From the NCBI GenBank assembly GCA_002239045.1, contig MPNN01000004.1, positions 245,971-309,970 on the forward strand: a DNA stretch of 64,000 nucleotides, given 5' to 3'. The stretch comes from SAR202 cluster bacterium bin127. GTDB lineage: Bacteria; Chloroflexota; Dehalococcoidia; Lucifugimonadales; Lucifugimonadaceae. A model generated the notes under the pieces. That model was not told where the DNA came from, did not search any database, and worked only from the letters and a program-made list of their open reading frames with translations. Shown here one piece after another: positions 34,868 through 44,414 of this stretch. A program made the position numbers and the translations under genes. Numbering within the stretch: the first letter of the stretch is position 1; the number at the start of each line of letters is the position of its first letter.

Positions 34868-35170
34868 CGCCCGCGGATTTTCTGAACCCCCATTAATTCC
34901 CCCTTGGGGTTCTGTGCACAACCACCGTCATTCCGGCGAAAGCCGGAATCCAGAGGGGCCGGGCAACGGCGTCCAAAGCGAAACGCCAAGTTTAAACCCG
35001 CTTTTATTCGCTCTGGGGCATCATGGGGGAGGGTTGTGCACACCACCCCTTGGGCATCAATGGTGAGGGTATGTTCAATCACCCGACTGGCGTCAAGGGA
35101 CGGATGGGTTGAAACCCGTTTGGAATCAAGGTGCGGGTACGACGATGCGTTTTCGTGTTTCGTGGTGCGA
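34868..35170. other. Intergenic stretch with repeat copy
   Basis: About 300 bases with no gene. It holds the R1 repeat at 34912-34958. About 75 bases on, GTTGTGCACACCACCCCTTGGG echoes the CTGTGCACAACC next to the repeat in inverted form, so the stretch may be a compound repeat element. Confidence 0.5.
34912..34958 (-). repeat. R1 palindromic repeat with GTGCAC flank
   Basis: Reads CTGTGCACAACC then CCGTCATTCCGGCGAAAGCC and GGAATCCAGAGGGG. It is the reverse complement, with a few changes, of the 52-base elements at 57846 and 62269 (which have GGAGGTTATGCACAG). The core GGCGAAAGCC hairpin is intact. Confidence 0.85.
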
Positions 35171-36376
35171 TTAGACGGAGTAGCCTACCGAGCCGTCGGT
35201 TCGCATCGGGATCATGTTCAGATCGCGGGTTTCGTAGGTGGATTTGGCTACTTCCAACAGGTCTTCGTCGATCTCGAGGCCGATGCCGGGGGCGTCGGAG
35301 AGTTTCATGTATCCGCCTTCGCGTTTGTAGCTGTTGACAAACACAGCGTTTGCGGGATGTTCGTCCCTAAGCGAATACTCCTGAGTAACGAAGTTGGGTA
35401 TTGATGCATCAACCTGAATTGCAGCGTTGGTCGTTATCGGCCCGAGGAAGTTGTGTGTCGCGAGTCCGGCGTGGTAGGACTCGGCGAGAGCGGCGATCTT
35501 CTTGACGTGTGTGATGCCGCCGCCGAGGCCCATGTCCGGGCGAACGTATTGGGAACCTCCGCCTTCTAGCAGGTCGCGGAACTCCCAGATGTTGTGGATG
35601 CGTTCGCCGTTTGCCACGGGCAACGCGGTGCGCTGCGCGATGGCGCCTTGGAGGATCATGCTGTCGATCTGTATCGGGTCCTCGTAGAACAGCGGGTGGA
35701 ACTGCTCAAGCTCCTGCGCCAAGGCGATTGCGTTCATCGGTGTGAGTTTGCGGTGGATTTCGAGGATGATGTCAACATCTTTGCCGGCGCCTTCGCGCAT
35801 CGCGGCCACATTATCGACGGTATCCGAAATCAGACGTTCGAGCGTCATGCTCTCGAAGCCATTAGGCAGCGGATCGGTCTTGATGGCCGTCCAGCCTTCT
35901 TCGGCTGATGCTTTCGCCGCCTCGTAAAGACCATGGGCTTGCTTTCCTCGGTCATGAGGAAACGGCAATTCAGTTTTTTGTCTCGGCCCCATGAGCAGAT
36001 GGAGACGGATCTTGTCGCGCGTGTTGCCGCCTAGGAGGTCCCATACCGGAGCTTGGTGGCGCTTTCCCTTGATGTCCCACAGGGCGATGTCGACAGCGCT
36101 GATGGCACCTGAAAGTGCTGATCCTCTGAAAGGTCCCATACGGTACATGTATTGCCAGTGGTGCTCGATGCGGGAGGGATCTTTTCCGATCAGGTATTCG
36201 CCGCACTTCTTGGCGATAGCGTCGGCGGCCTCCATGTAAGCCCAGCATGAGGACTGCCCAACGCCGTAGGTGCCGTCGTCGGTTGTAATACGGACGATGT
36301 GATGGCCGCCGGGCGAGCCATCGGCGCCGCCGATGAGCATGGATTCGACTTTTTCGATTTTGGTTTTATTGGGCAT
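35171..36376 (-). CDS. Enolase-superfamily enzyme, galactonate/gluconate dehydratase-like
   Basis: A 401-residue mandelate racemase-type enzyme. The N-terminal capping domain is followed by a barrel with AIKTDPLPNGF, metal ligands in DIILEIHRK, YEDPIQ and ANGERIH, and a HNFLGP segment carrying the His. HRKLTP and GERIHN are typical of the D-galactonate/gluconate dehydratase subgroup, but sugar specificity is not proven. Second of three paralogues here; encoded alone on the minus strand. Confidence 0.88.
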   Translation of the reverse strand: MPNKTKIEKVESMLIGGADGSPGGHHIVRITTDDGTYGVGQSSCWAYMEAADAIAKKCGEYLIGKDPSRIEHHWQYMYRMGPFRGSALSGAISAVDIALWDIKGKRHQAPVWDLLGGNTRDKIRLHLLMGPRQKTELPFPHDRGKQAHGLYEAAKASAEEGWTAIKTDPLPNGFESMTLERLISDTVDNVAAMREGAGKDVDIILEIHRKLTPMNAIALAQELEQFHPLFYEDPIQIDSMILQGAIAQRTALPVANGERIHNIWEFRDLLEGGGSQYVRPDMGLGGGITHVKKIAALAESYHAGLATHNFLGPITTNAAIQVDASIPNFVTQEYSLRDEHPANAVFVNSYKREGGYMKLSDAPGIGLEIDEDLLEVAKSTYETRDLNMIPMRTDGSVGYSV

Positions 36377-36730
36377 ATCGCTGTGGTCAGGTGGTTTCAG
36401 TTGCTGAAGCGAATGTTAGCACGGTGAGATTCACGAGTGCGAGGTAATTGACCCCCGCCTGTTTCTCGAATCACGGATCGGTGGATTTGGGCATTTGAAG
36501 CGATGCGCACAAGGTTTGTTGGAGGGTGAATGTTCGTGTCAACCACCCGTGCGTCCGCGTACGTGAAATCCGGACGCTATAACATTTCGCTCTACGTATC
36601 ACGACATACAGTGCCCGAAAATCCCGCCAATAGTAGGCGCGTGTTGCGGTTTTTCGATAAGTTGAGAAAGTATATTCGAGAACCCCTGACAATTCGATCC
36701 CCGATTCACAGACCCATCCAAGGGGTAGCG
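36377..36730. other. Upstream region of the WW-repeat protein gene
   Basis: About 350 bases between divergent genes. The plus frame is open from 36530 but lacks family character before the signal peptide, so I treat it as leader. It must contain promoters for both genes; a CTATAACATT sequence near 36575-36585 is a possible -10. No repeat or hairpin stands out. Confidence 0.4.
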
Positions 36731-39700
36731 TTGACAAGCAAGTTGATAAGCGATCGAGTACGGCAGCTAACTGCCCGCATCTGTATCGGCCACAAAACGG
36801 TCGTTGCTTTGGTTATCTCCACGCTCGCGTTGACGACGATGACAGTGCCCAGCGACGCGGCTGAGGCTCAGGTCGGTGATGCTGAGGAAGTAGTGGAGAA
36901 CCGAGCGCGGGCGTGGTGGGACACTCTCGAAGATCCTCAGAAGGTTGCAGCGGTTCTCGGTGAGGTCGCCGATCCCGCCGACCCAATCAACTTGACTCTG
37001 TCGGAACGGCAGTTGAGGGACGCCGCCGATGCCGTGATGAAACCGTACGGAGAATTGGACGACACGACGAGTTTGCCAGCCGTAGTCGCACTCCTAGAAC
37101 GTAACGGAACTACCGCGAAAGGCATCGTCGCCGAACTCGCCGGAACACTCTATCCTGCTGGCGACCACCTGTTAGCCAACAACGACAACGAGATGATCGG
37201 CGCCATCCGGGGTTTCCAAAGCGTCGAGCTCTGGTGGAATTACTTGGACTGCAAAGAAAAGCGCATCGCCGTAGGTGATGGAAACGCTGCTGGTGTCGAG
37301 GGTGAAGGATTCTGCCAGACGTATGACGGCATCGACGACCGAGGCGACAAAGCTCGCGTCGATAAAGTCGGCGTCGCGATCTTGGGCCGGGCTGAATGCG
37401 ACACCGGAACCAACATCGAAGCGCCGAATTCCCGAGTCAACTCATGGTGGGACAAGCTTGACGGTCTCGAAAGGCTCAACTCTCTGCACGGCGACGGTAT
37501 CACCGAAACCGCAGCAGATTTTGAAGACGACGATACGACGCAAATCGTCGACGAGAGGTTTGACGAACGCATCGAAAGAGGTCGATTGCCCTACGCGGAG
37601 TTCGACTCCGTGGATTGGGGTCCCGCAACTAGGGGACTCGTGAATGACCGTTGGCAGTGGATCTACCACAATGGCGGCATGAACGCCAAAGGTTCAGCCG
37701 AGGTCATCCACTGGTGGGACTCCATCAGTTGCGCCGCCAGACTCGTCGCTGTTGGCGAGGACAACGACGCAGACATGAGTAACGAATACTGCGCGTCGTG
37801 GGAAGACCTCAACCCGGATGCCGACGCCGGCACACTAGGACATCAAGGTGGAACTGATGCAGGCCAAACCCGTCAAGCACGCGTCCTCGAAATCGGCCAG
37901 GCAGTCCTCGACATCTCGCCAACCGTCCCCGACGTCGTTGGATGGTGGGCGACGCTTGACGACCAGCAGAAAGTAAATGTCGTATTCGGTCACCCCCTTG
38001 CGACCGAAAATGCGGACGACCCAAATGCACCGGAAACCACTGTCCCCAAGGAGAAGGACAGGAACACAATCAAGCAGATCGATTTCGATGCATCGGATGT
38101 CATGATACGTTCCGATGGCTTGCCTTTAGCTACTACGGAACTGCTTGAACGACACGGAATCAAAGCTGTTGAATTTGACCACGATGACGATGACACCAGC
38201 GCGGATGTGCCCGGCTTTGGCGTGTTGACGATCGTCAACGCGATCGCAAACGAACTCTTCGATCCGCCGATGATGGCGGCGTTGAATTCCGGTCAAGAGG
38301 ATCAAGTCGTAAACGACAACGAATTCGATTGGCCATACAACGCAATCAGCAAGCCAGCTTCCGTGGCCGACTGGTGGGACAACCTCGATTGCCGGACCAA
38401 ACGCATTGCTGTCGGTGAGAACAACCAGTACCTCGAAGCCGCTGTGCCTGACTCCACCACACAAGACCCCACGTCCGACGCGAAAGTCGCAGAATCCAGC
38501 GCTTACTGCCGACACTTCCCGGGTTCCGACGCCGCGGTAGAAGACGATGCCACAACTGCGGGCATAGACGAGTCGAATATCCTCAGCGAAGCGGACCAGA
38601 GACGCGTGGAAGAGGTAGGCACGGCACTCCTAGCACTGGACGGTCCAGGTCGTCCGTCATACAACTCAGAGGCTACCGGCAAACCAATAATCTCTGGCGT
38701 TGCCCAAGTCGGTTCGCGGTTGATGGCAACGAAAGGCACGATCAACGACCCTGACGAAGAAGGCACCATCACCTACAGATGGTTCTACGGCGATGCGTCC
38801 GAGTACAGCGAAAGCGCCCCTCTCGGTGAAGGTTCGAGTTACGAACTAAAACCGCGCGATCAGCACAACACCATCAAAGTAGTCGCTTTCTTCGAAGACG
38901 GCCATCGCTTTCCAGAAAGTCGCGTCAGCGACGTCACTGACGAAATTGTCGGTTCCCCGGGAAGGATCACTCGCATCGAGCCCGAGTTCCCAACGGTGGT
39001 CATCGGCACTGGTGACAGAGTGCTACTTTCGGTTGACATTTTCGGCGCCCAGAACACCAAGGACAACAGCCTCGGCGCGACATTCGAGTGGACACAAGAC
39101 AAAGGCACTGAACGTGAACAGGCGCTTGCCGGTTCACGGCGCGAAATCATATTCACAGGTCCAAACGCCCCGCGCACCTACGTGGTCACGGCTTCTCTAG
39201 ACAGCAGTCGGTGCCAACCTGAGGTTGAGGACGACAGGGAATCCGCCTGTTCTGCCGACTTCACCATCCATCTCCGACGCTTTTCCAGACCTTGGGACCC
39301 CCTTCCCCCTCCCGTCAATCCACCTGGGGGCATCCCAGAAATCCTCACCGACTCCGACGACAATCAATACAAGGTCTTCACCCCGGTCGAGGGCGGAACA
39401 TTTGACGCTGGTGAGGGGTTCTCAATTACGGTGCCGCCAGGCGCAGTTCGGAACGGCGAATTCATCGGCATACGGATGTCCGATGAAGGGGATGCCTCCA
39501 ACGTCTGCACGACTGACAAGAGATTGACGCTCGGGGGGAATGTGTACGGCGTCCACCTAGTCGACTCTTCTGAAGCCGTCATCGACACATACAACCTAGA
39601 CGACCCGGCAACCGTCTGCGTGCCTTTGCCAAACGCACTTCCCACCAACCTATACAATCTCGCGTTGGTAGGTATCAACAGCGGCGGTTCGCTCACGATC

Positions 39701-39976
39701 CACGCTGCGGTTGTCCGTATCAACTCCACCGGCGGCGTAGAGGTTTGCGGTTACCTGCGCGAACTCCCAGCGGAGGTGGCAGTCGGCATTCAGGGCGCGC
39801 CAGCGGCGATCCCGACTGCAACTCCCGAGTCTGTGCCTGAACCTCCGCCCACTGGCGCAACTGCGCCGAGTTCCAACGGCGCTGTGTGGGCGCTCCTGAT
39901 CGGTATCGCCATCGTGAGCGTCGGTTTGGTGGTGATGAACGTGCGTCTGCGATGGCGATCGATGTCGTTATGGTAG
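36731..39976 (+). CDS. Large surface protein with six WW-type repeats, Ig-like domains and C-terminal anchor
   Basis: From a TTG at 36731 (AAGGGG six bases before) the protein has 1081 residues. Residues 18-40 are a signal peptide (TVVALVISTLALTTMTVPS). Six units begin with a Trp-Trp pair near residues 60, 166, 236, 326, 404 and 546. Units 2, 4 and 6 share LDCKEKRIAVG-like sequence plus a later Cys and Val/Ala-rich helix (VGVAILG); units 1, 3 and 5 have LEDPQKVAAVLG-like sequence. An Ig-like domain follows (about 645-745, PIISGVAQVGSRL), then others, then a ZU5-like GGTFDAGEGFSITVPPGAV. It ends with PPPTG, a membrane segment and Arg residues. I know no family for the WW units. Confidence 0.85.
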   Translation: MTSKLISDRVRQLTARICIGHKTVVALVISTLALTTMTVPSDAAEAQVGDAEEVVENRARAWWDTLEDPQKVAAVLGEVADPADPINLTLSERQLRDAADAVMKPYGELDDTTSLPAVVALLERNGTTAKGIVAELAGTLYPAGDHLLANNDNEMIGAIRGFQSVELWWNYLDCKEKRIAVGDGNAAGVEGEGFCQTYDGIDDRGDKARVDKVGVAILGRAECDTGTNIEAPNSRVNSWWDKLDGLERLNSLHGDGITETAADFEDDDTTQIVDERFDERIERGRLPYAEFDSVDWGPATRGLVNDRWQWIYHNGGMNAKGSAEVIHWWDSISCAARLVAVGEDNDADMSNEYCASWEDLNPDADAGTLGHQGGTDAGQTRQARVLEIGQAVLDISPTVPDVVGWWATLDDQQKVNVVFGHPLATENADDPNAPETTVPKEKDRNTIKQIDFDASDVMIRSDGLPLATTELLERHGIKAVEFDHDDDDTSADVPGFGVLTIVNAIANELFDPPMMAALNSGQEDQVVNDNEFDWPYNAISKPASVADWWDNLDCRTKRIAVGENNQYLEAAVPDSTTQDPTSDAKVAESSAYCRHFPGSDAAVEDDATTAGIDESNILSEADQRRVEEVGTALLALDGPGRPSYNSEATGKPIISGVAQVGSRLMATKGTINDPDEEGTITYRWFYGDASEYSESAPLGEGSSYELKPRDQHNTIKVVAFFEDGHRFPESRVSDVTDEIVGSPGRITRIEPEFPTVVIGTGDRVLLSVDIFGAQNTKDNSLGATFEWTQDKGTEREQALAGSRREIIFTGPNAPRTYVVTASLDSSRCQPEVEDDRESACSADFTIHLRRFSRPWDPLPPPVNPPGGIPEILTDSDDNQYKVFTPVEGGTFDAGEGFSITVPPGAVRNGEFIGIRMSDEGDASNVCTTDKRLTLGGNVYGVHLVDSSEAVIDTYNLDDPATVCVPLPNALPTNLYNLALVGINSGGSLTIHAAVVRINSTGGVEVCGYLRELPAEVAVGIQGAPAAIPTATPESVPEPPPTGATAPSSNGAVWALLIGIAIVSVGLVVMNVRLRWRSMSLW

Positions 39977-39982
39977 TTTGGC

Positions 39983-41254
39983 ATGATGCATTGGCTGAAC
40001 AGTAGCGGGGAGGGGCGTCCCAAGTATTTTTATGGTTGGGTGATCGTTGTTGTGATGGCGATCACTGGCGCGGTGAGCATGGGGATGGGGTCGCTGAATT
40101 TCGGGTTGTTCATCAAGCCGATGGGAGATGAACTTGGGATTGGTCGTGCTGCGTTCGGTTGGGCGCAGACGGCGAGGATGGGAGCTAGTTCGGCGACGAG
40201 TCCGTTGATCGGATGGTTGATCGACCGATACGGCTCTCGGGTGATGCTGCCGGTTGCGGCGCTGGCCACTGGAGCCGCGTTGATCGGGCTGGCATATGTG
40301 ACGTCCGCATGGCATCTGGTGGTGCTTTTCATCGTGATGGGCCTGGTGGGAATGAGCGGGCCGGGTGCACTGGTGACGACGGTGCCGGTGTTGAAATGGT
40401 TTGTGAGAAATCGGGGCAAGGCGGTCGCGTTCGTGGGGCTCGGCATACCGGTAGGAGCGCTGTTGTTTATTCCGTTGACGCAGGTATTGATCAACGGGAT
40501 CGGATGGCGTGGATCGTGGATCGTTTTGGCGATTATCGGTATCTGCGTGATTGTCCCGTTGGGGGCGATCTTCATTCGGCGACAACCTGAAGATCTGGGG
40601 ATGTTGCCGGATGGTGGCGAGTCTGAGGGTCCCAACGATGATTCGAGCAGTGCGCGAAGCGCTGTTGAGGAGGTGTCCTGGACGGTTCGAGAAGCGGTTC
40701 GAACGACGACGTTATGGCGCTTGGTGATCGTGTTTTCGATGGTGCAGATGGCGACGGGGACGGTGGCGTTGCACCGGATAGCCGCGTTCATGGATCGCGG
40801 CATGGATCCGACGTTGATATCATTCGCGACGGCGTTCGATGCAGTGGCGGCAGGCGCGTCTACGTTCATGTTCGGGATGTTGGTACGGTGGGTTCCATCG
40901 CGATTTCTGGGTGCGGTAGGATTTTCGATGCTTGCGGGGGCTAGCGTGTTGACGATCTACGCGACGAATCTGCCGATCATGTTCATTTCGATGGCGATTT
41001 TCGGTATCGGCATTGGTGGGATGATGTTTCTCAACAACTTCATCTGGGCGGACTATTTTGGACGTGGGAGCGTCGGCGGGATACGTGGATTGGCGAATCC
41101 GATCAATCTGGTGATCGGCGGGATCGGTGCGCCGGCGGCGGGTTACGTTCACGAATGGTATGGATCGTACGATCCGGCGTGGTGGGTCGGAGTCGGATTG
41201 ATGGGCGGAGCGGCGTTATTGATCGTTTTGACGCGGGCGCCGCGGAAGGGGTGA
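39983..41254 (+). CDS. Major facilitator superfamily transporter
   Basis: A 423-residue MFS protein with twelve hydrophobic segments and the inter-helix motif GWLIDRYGSRVML between helices 2 and 3. The N-terminus FYGWVIVVVMAITGAVSMG and the PGALVTTVPVLKWFVRNRGKAVA block resemble the oxalate/formate antiporter-like (monocarboxylate) MFS group. Starts seven bases after the surface protein gene. Being near sugar-acid dehydratases, a carboxylic acid substrate is plausible but unproven. Confidence 0.92.
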   Translation: MMHWLNSSGEGRPKYFYGWVIVVVMAITGAVSMGMGSLNFGLFIKPMGDELGIGRAAFGWAQTARMGASSATSPLIGWLIDRYGSRVMLPVAALATGAALIGLAYVTSAWHLVVLFIVMGLVGMSGPGALVTTVPVLKWFVRNRGKAVAFVGLGIPVGALLFIPLTQVLINGIGWRGSWIVLAIIGICVIVPLGAIFIRRQPEDLGMLPDGGESEGPNDDSSSARSAVEEVSWTVREAVRTTTLWRLVIVFSMVQMATGTVALHRIAAFMDRGMDPTLISFATAFDAVAAGASTFMFGMLVRWVPSRFLGAVGFSMLAGASVLTIYATNLPIMFISMAIFGIGIGGMMFLNNFIWADYFGRGSVGGIRGLANPINLVIGGIGAPAAGYVHEWYGSYDPAWWVGVGLMGGAALLIVLTRAPRKG

Positions 41255-41297
41255 TGGTACGGTTGAAGACAGGTTGGTCTGTTATCGGGAGTACATG

Positions 41298-41735
41298 ATG
41301 GATTACAACGTGGTTTCGGATGACGTTCCGGAAGGGATGTCGGCATTGGAAATAGCGTCGGCTGGCCAACGGCTTGGGGCATTCCTCATAGACCTCGTGA
41401 TATCGATAATCGTTGGGATCGCGGGCTTCGTGATTGGCTCGGCTATGGGTGGCGAAGGACAGACCATGAATACGGTCTTGGGAATCGCCTATTGGATTAT
41501 CGTGCTGTTCATGGTGGCTACGCGAGGTCAATCGCCTGGCAAGATCGCCATCGGCATAAAGATCGTCAAGATGGACGGCAGACCGATCGGATTCGGCACC
41601 ATGTTGCTCCGCGAGGTCCTCGGGAAAATCGTCTCGGCAATCATCCTCCTGCTCGGTTACATCTGGATCCTGTTCGACGGCAAGCGTCAGGGGTGGCACG
41701 ACAAGATCGCCAACACCTATGTGGTGAAGGTTTGA
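41298..41735 (+). CDS. RDD-family membrane protein
   Basis: A 145-residue RDD protein from the ATG at 41298 (GGGAG six bases before). The family motif is AGQRLGAFLIDLVIS, followed by three membrane segments, RGQSPGKIAIGIKIVKMDG, and GWHDKIANTYVVKV at the end. The role of RDD proteins is poorly known; some act in ion or osmotic tolerance. A second RDD gene begins five bases after. Confidence 0.88.
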   Translation: MDYNVVSDDVPEGMSALEIASAGQRLGAFLIDLVISIIVGIAGFVIGSAMGGEGQTMNTVLGIAYWIIVLFMVATRGQSPGKIAIGIKIVKMDGRPIGFGTMLLREVLGKIVSAIILLLGYIWILFDGKRQGWHDKIANTYVVKV

Positions 41736-41739
41736 TGAA

Positions 41740-42240
41740 ATGATTGTCAATCCGAGCCGCGTCGGCGTCCTGGAGCCGCGGCACCAAGTAAGGTCTCGAA
41801 AGTTTCGGCGGAACCCGATCGATGGCGATGATCAAGTAGCATCGTTTTGGGATCGAGTCAGCGCGTTGCTTGTGGACGCTATCGTCGGTGCAACGGTTTG
41901 GTTTCTGTTAGTGGTCGTTTTGGCCGTGACCGCTTCAGCCGACTTGCAGCTAGTAATCGTTGTTTCGATCATATTCGTGCCTGTTTACGCATTGGTCGTT
42001 TCGTTGCTGTTTGCGATTCGTGGCCAATCGCCAGGCAAGATTTTCGGTGGATTAAAGATCGTGCGCGCGGATGGTACCGATATTGGTTTTGGCAGAGGAA
42101 TATTGCGCGAGTCGATAGGGAAGATGATTTCATTGTTGCCTCTGGTGGTGCCACTCGGATTTCTGTGGGTTCTATTCGACAAAGAGAACCGGGGATGGCA
42201 TGACAAGATAGCGGACACGAAGGTGATACGGATCCGATAA
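41740..42240 (+). CDS. RDD-family membrane protein, second copy
   Basis: A 166-residue RDD protein with SFWDRVSALLVDAIVGA, RGQSPGKIFGGLKIVRADG and NRGWHDKIADTKVIRI, clearly related to the preceding gene. It has a longer polar N-terminus of about 35 residues. Together they look like a tandem duplication that has diverged. Confidence 0.85.
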   Translation: MIVNPSRVGVLEPRHQVRSRKFRRNPIDGDDQVASFWDRVSALLVDAIVGATVWFLLVVVLAVTASADLQLVIVVSIIFVPVYALVVSLLFAIRGQSPGKIFGGLKIVRADGTDIGFGRGILRESIGKMISLLPLVVPLGFLWVLFDKENRGWHDKIADTKVIRIR

Positions 42241-42389
42241 CTGCTGATGGAGGCGACAGGGTCGATTCGGGGCCAGGTCTTCGATAGAATGTGGGCAGGG
42301 ATAGTTTCGGATACGGCGATACGAGATGGTCGGCACAGTTCAACGGTTTATCCTGACGGTTGGGGCTGGAAACGATATCGGAGCAACAA

Positions 42390-42671
42390 GTGATCAAGTC
42401 TCGAGAGTTCTCAGGGCCGACTGAACGGGCGTTAGCATATTACCGTGAAAACATCGAACCTCAGTTAGCGGAAGGCGATGTGAATCGGTTTATTGCGATC
42501 GACTGTAAGAGCGGTGAATGGGTTAAATCCGACGGGAGAGATGCGGTCGACAAGTTGAAAAATCGCGTGCCTGATGCGGATCCGTTTTTGTTGGTTCATC
42601 CGAGGATATGGATTGAATCTTGGGGTGGCTACGGTTACCGGGAGTGTGCCAGTGAAGATCGGCCGGGTTGA
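42390..42671 (+). CDS. Small protein with the same domain as the PIN partner at 4159
   Basis: A 93-residue protein if started at GTG 42390 (GGAG before it); the frame also allows TTG 42360. The pattern YYRENIEPQL, FIAIDCKSGEWV and AVDKLKNRVPDADPF matches the domain in the 4159-4533 protein. It overlaps the next gene by 20 bases, so the two are translated together. This small domain is commonly encoded just before clan AA aspartic proteases in bacteria. Its job is unknown. Confidence 0.7.
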   Translation: MIKSREFSGPTERALAYYRENIEPQLAEGDVNRFIAIDCKSGEWVKSDGRDAVDKLKNRVPDADPFLLVHPRIWIESWGGYGYRECASEDRPG

Positions 42672-43065
42672 CGCGGCAACAGGGGCTCTGTATCCAGTCG
42701 TCCAAGTTGAAGTCCGCGGCCGTGACGGCACATCAGTTTTCGTCGATGCGGTCTTGGATACGGGATTCACAGGGACGATCTCAGTTCCAATCGGGGTAAT
42801 CCACGAGTTAGGTATAGTTCGCCGTAGACGCGAAACGTTCGTGTTGGCTGATGGCAGCACCAGCGAATCGAGTGTTTACGACGGGTCAGTACGATTCGCG
42901 GGGTCTTGGTTCGAAACAGACATTTTTAGCACCCACTATGTTCCGACCGTCGGCATGCGTCTGATGCACGGAGCCAATATCAGCTTCGACGCGGTACCGG
43001 ACGGAGATATCGAATATCGGTCGCTCGACCTGCCCCGACCGCGTTGGCCGTTGCATCGGCAGTGA
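42652..43065 (+). CDS. Retropepsin-like clan AA aspartic protease
   Basis: A 137-residue protein from GTG 42652. The aspartic protease motif is AVLDTGFTGTISVP, followed by ETFVLADGSTSESSVYDG, as in the small soluble single-domain proteases of bacteria. Such proteins work as dimers. It is coupled to the preceding small-domain gene. Whether the pair is a toxin-antitoxin-like or regulatory unit is not known. Confidence 0.85.
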   Translation: MKIGRVDAATGALYPVVQVEVRGRDGTSVFVDAVLDTGFTGTISVPIGVIHELGIVRRRRETFVLADGSTSESSVYDGSVRFAGSWFETDIFSTHYVPTVGMRLMHGANISFDAVPDGDIEYRSLDLPRPRWPLHRQ

Positions 43066-43099
43066 ATTCGCAGCTCGTTCGAGGTAGCTACGTTTCGGG

Positions 43100-44314
43100 T
43101 TATATCACGATGCCGCGCTGAGTGGCCACGGTTTCCAGGTCTTTGTCGCCGCGGCCGCTGAGGAGCATGACGATGATGGTGGATGGGTCGAGGGTTGGTG
43201 CCCACTCTTTGATGTAAGCGATGGCGTGGGAGGGTTCGAGCGCCGGGATGATGCCTTCGGTCAGGCAGAGGAGGTCGAAGCCGTCGAGCGCCGGTTCGTC
43301 GTCAATGGCAACGTATTTCGCACGTTCGATGTCGCGGAAGTAGGAGTGTTCGGGGCCGACGCCGGGGTAGTCGAGTCCGGCGGATACCGAGTGTGCCTCT
43401 GAAACCTGCCCCCATTCGTCTTGCAGAAGATAGGACATGGCACCGTGTAAGATGCCCGGCCGACCTTTGGTGATCGTTGCGGAGTGGCGGTCGGTATCGA
43501 CGCCGTCACCTCCGGCTTCAACGCCGATGAGTCCGACCGATTCATCGTCGACGAACCCGCTGAAGAGACCGATGGCGTTCGAGCCGCCGCCGACGCAGGC
43601 GACGGCGTAGTCGGGCAGGCGTCCGATCTGCGCCAGACACTGAGTGCGGGCCTCTTTGCCGATCACGTTCTGGAAATCGCGGACTAACATGGGGTACGGA
43701 TGCGGGCCGACCGCGCTACCGATGAGGTAGTGGGTTGTTTCGACGTTGGTTACCCAGTCTCGGATGGCTTCATTGATGGCGTCTTTTAAGGTCCGGCTGC
43801 CGGAGAATACGGTTTCGACGGATGCTCCGAGGAGCTTCATGCGGTAGACGTTCGGTGCTTGTCGATGGATGTCTTCCTCGCCCATGTAGACGACGCATTC
43901 GAGACCCATCATGGCGCAGGCGGTAGCGGTAGCGACGCCGTGTTGGCCGGCGCCGGTTTCGGCGATGATGCGCTTTTTGCCCAGTCGTTTGGCCAAGAGG
44001 ATTTGCCCCATAGCGTTGTTGATCTTGTGGGCGCCGGTATGTGCTAGGTCTTCTCGCTTGAGCCAGATCTGCGCGCCGCCGAGTTTATCGCTCAGGTTGG
44101 CGGCGTGGTAGAGCGGCGTCGGGCGTCCGACGTAGTCGGTGAGAAGGTTAGAGAGTTCTTGCCAGAACGACACGTCCTCGCGCGCTGCGATGTAAGCGTC
44201 TTCGAGCTGATCAAGCGCAGCCATCAGCGTTTCGGGAACGAATTTGCCGCCGTACTTGCCGAAACGTCCGAGTTCATCGGGTACATCGCGTTGGATGGGG
44301 GGAGTTAGGGTCAT
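43100..44314 (-). CDS. trpB: Tryptophan synthase beta chain
   Basis: A 404-residue PLP enzyme that makes tryptophan from indole and serine. Seen: [16 protein letters not shown], the PLP Lys in [23 protein letters not shown], the phosphate-binding [10 protein letters not shown] and the C-terminal LSGRGDKD. All fit the TrpB1 type, which needs TrpA. No trpA or other trp gene flanks it, so the pathway is dispersed. Confidence 0.97.
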   Translation of the reverse strand: MTLTPPIQRDVPDELGRFGKYGGKFVPETLMAALDQLEDAYIAAREDVSFWQELSNLLTDYVGRPTPLYHAANLSDKLGGAQIWLKREDLAHTGAHKINNAMGQILLAKRLGKKRIIAETGAGQHGVATATACAMMGLECVVYMGEEDIHRQAPNVYRMKLLGASVETVFSGSRTLKDAINEAIRDWVTNVETTHYLIGSAVGPHPYPMLVRDFQNVIGKEARTQCLAQIGRLPDYAVACVGGGSNAIGLFSGFVDDESVGLIGVEAGGDGVDTDRHSATITKGRPGILHGAMSYLLQDEWGQVSEAHSVSAGLDYPGVGPEHSYFRDIERAKYVAIDDEPALDGFDLLCLTEGIIPALEPSHAIAYIKEWAPTLDPSTIIVMLLSGRGDKDLETVATQRGIVI

Positions 44315-44414
44315 TGGGAACTCGTCGGAATCGTCATCGTCAACCGTCTGATTGAAAGTATATTGCTAGTGCGAAAAACGGTGCCGAGGTCGCTGCGCGG
44401 CATCCAATACCGTT

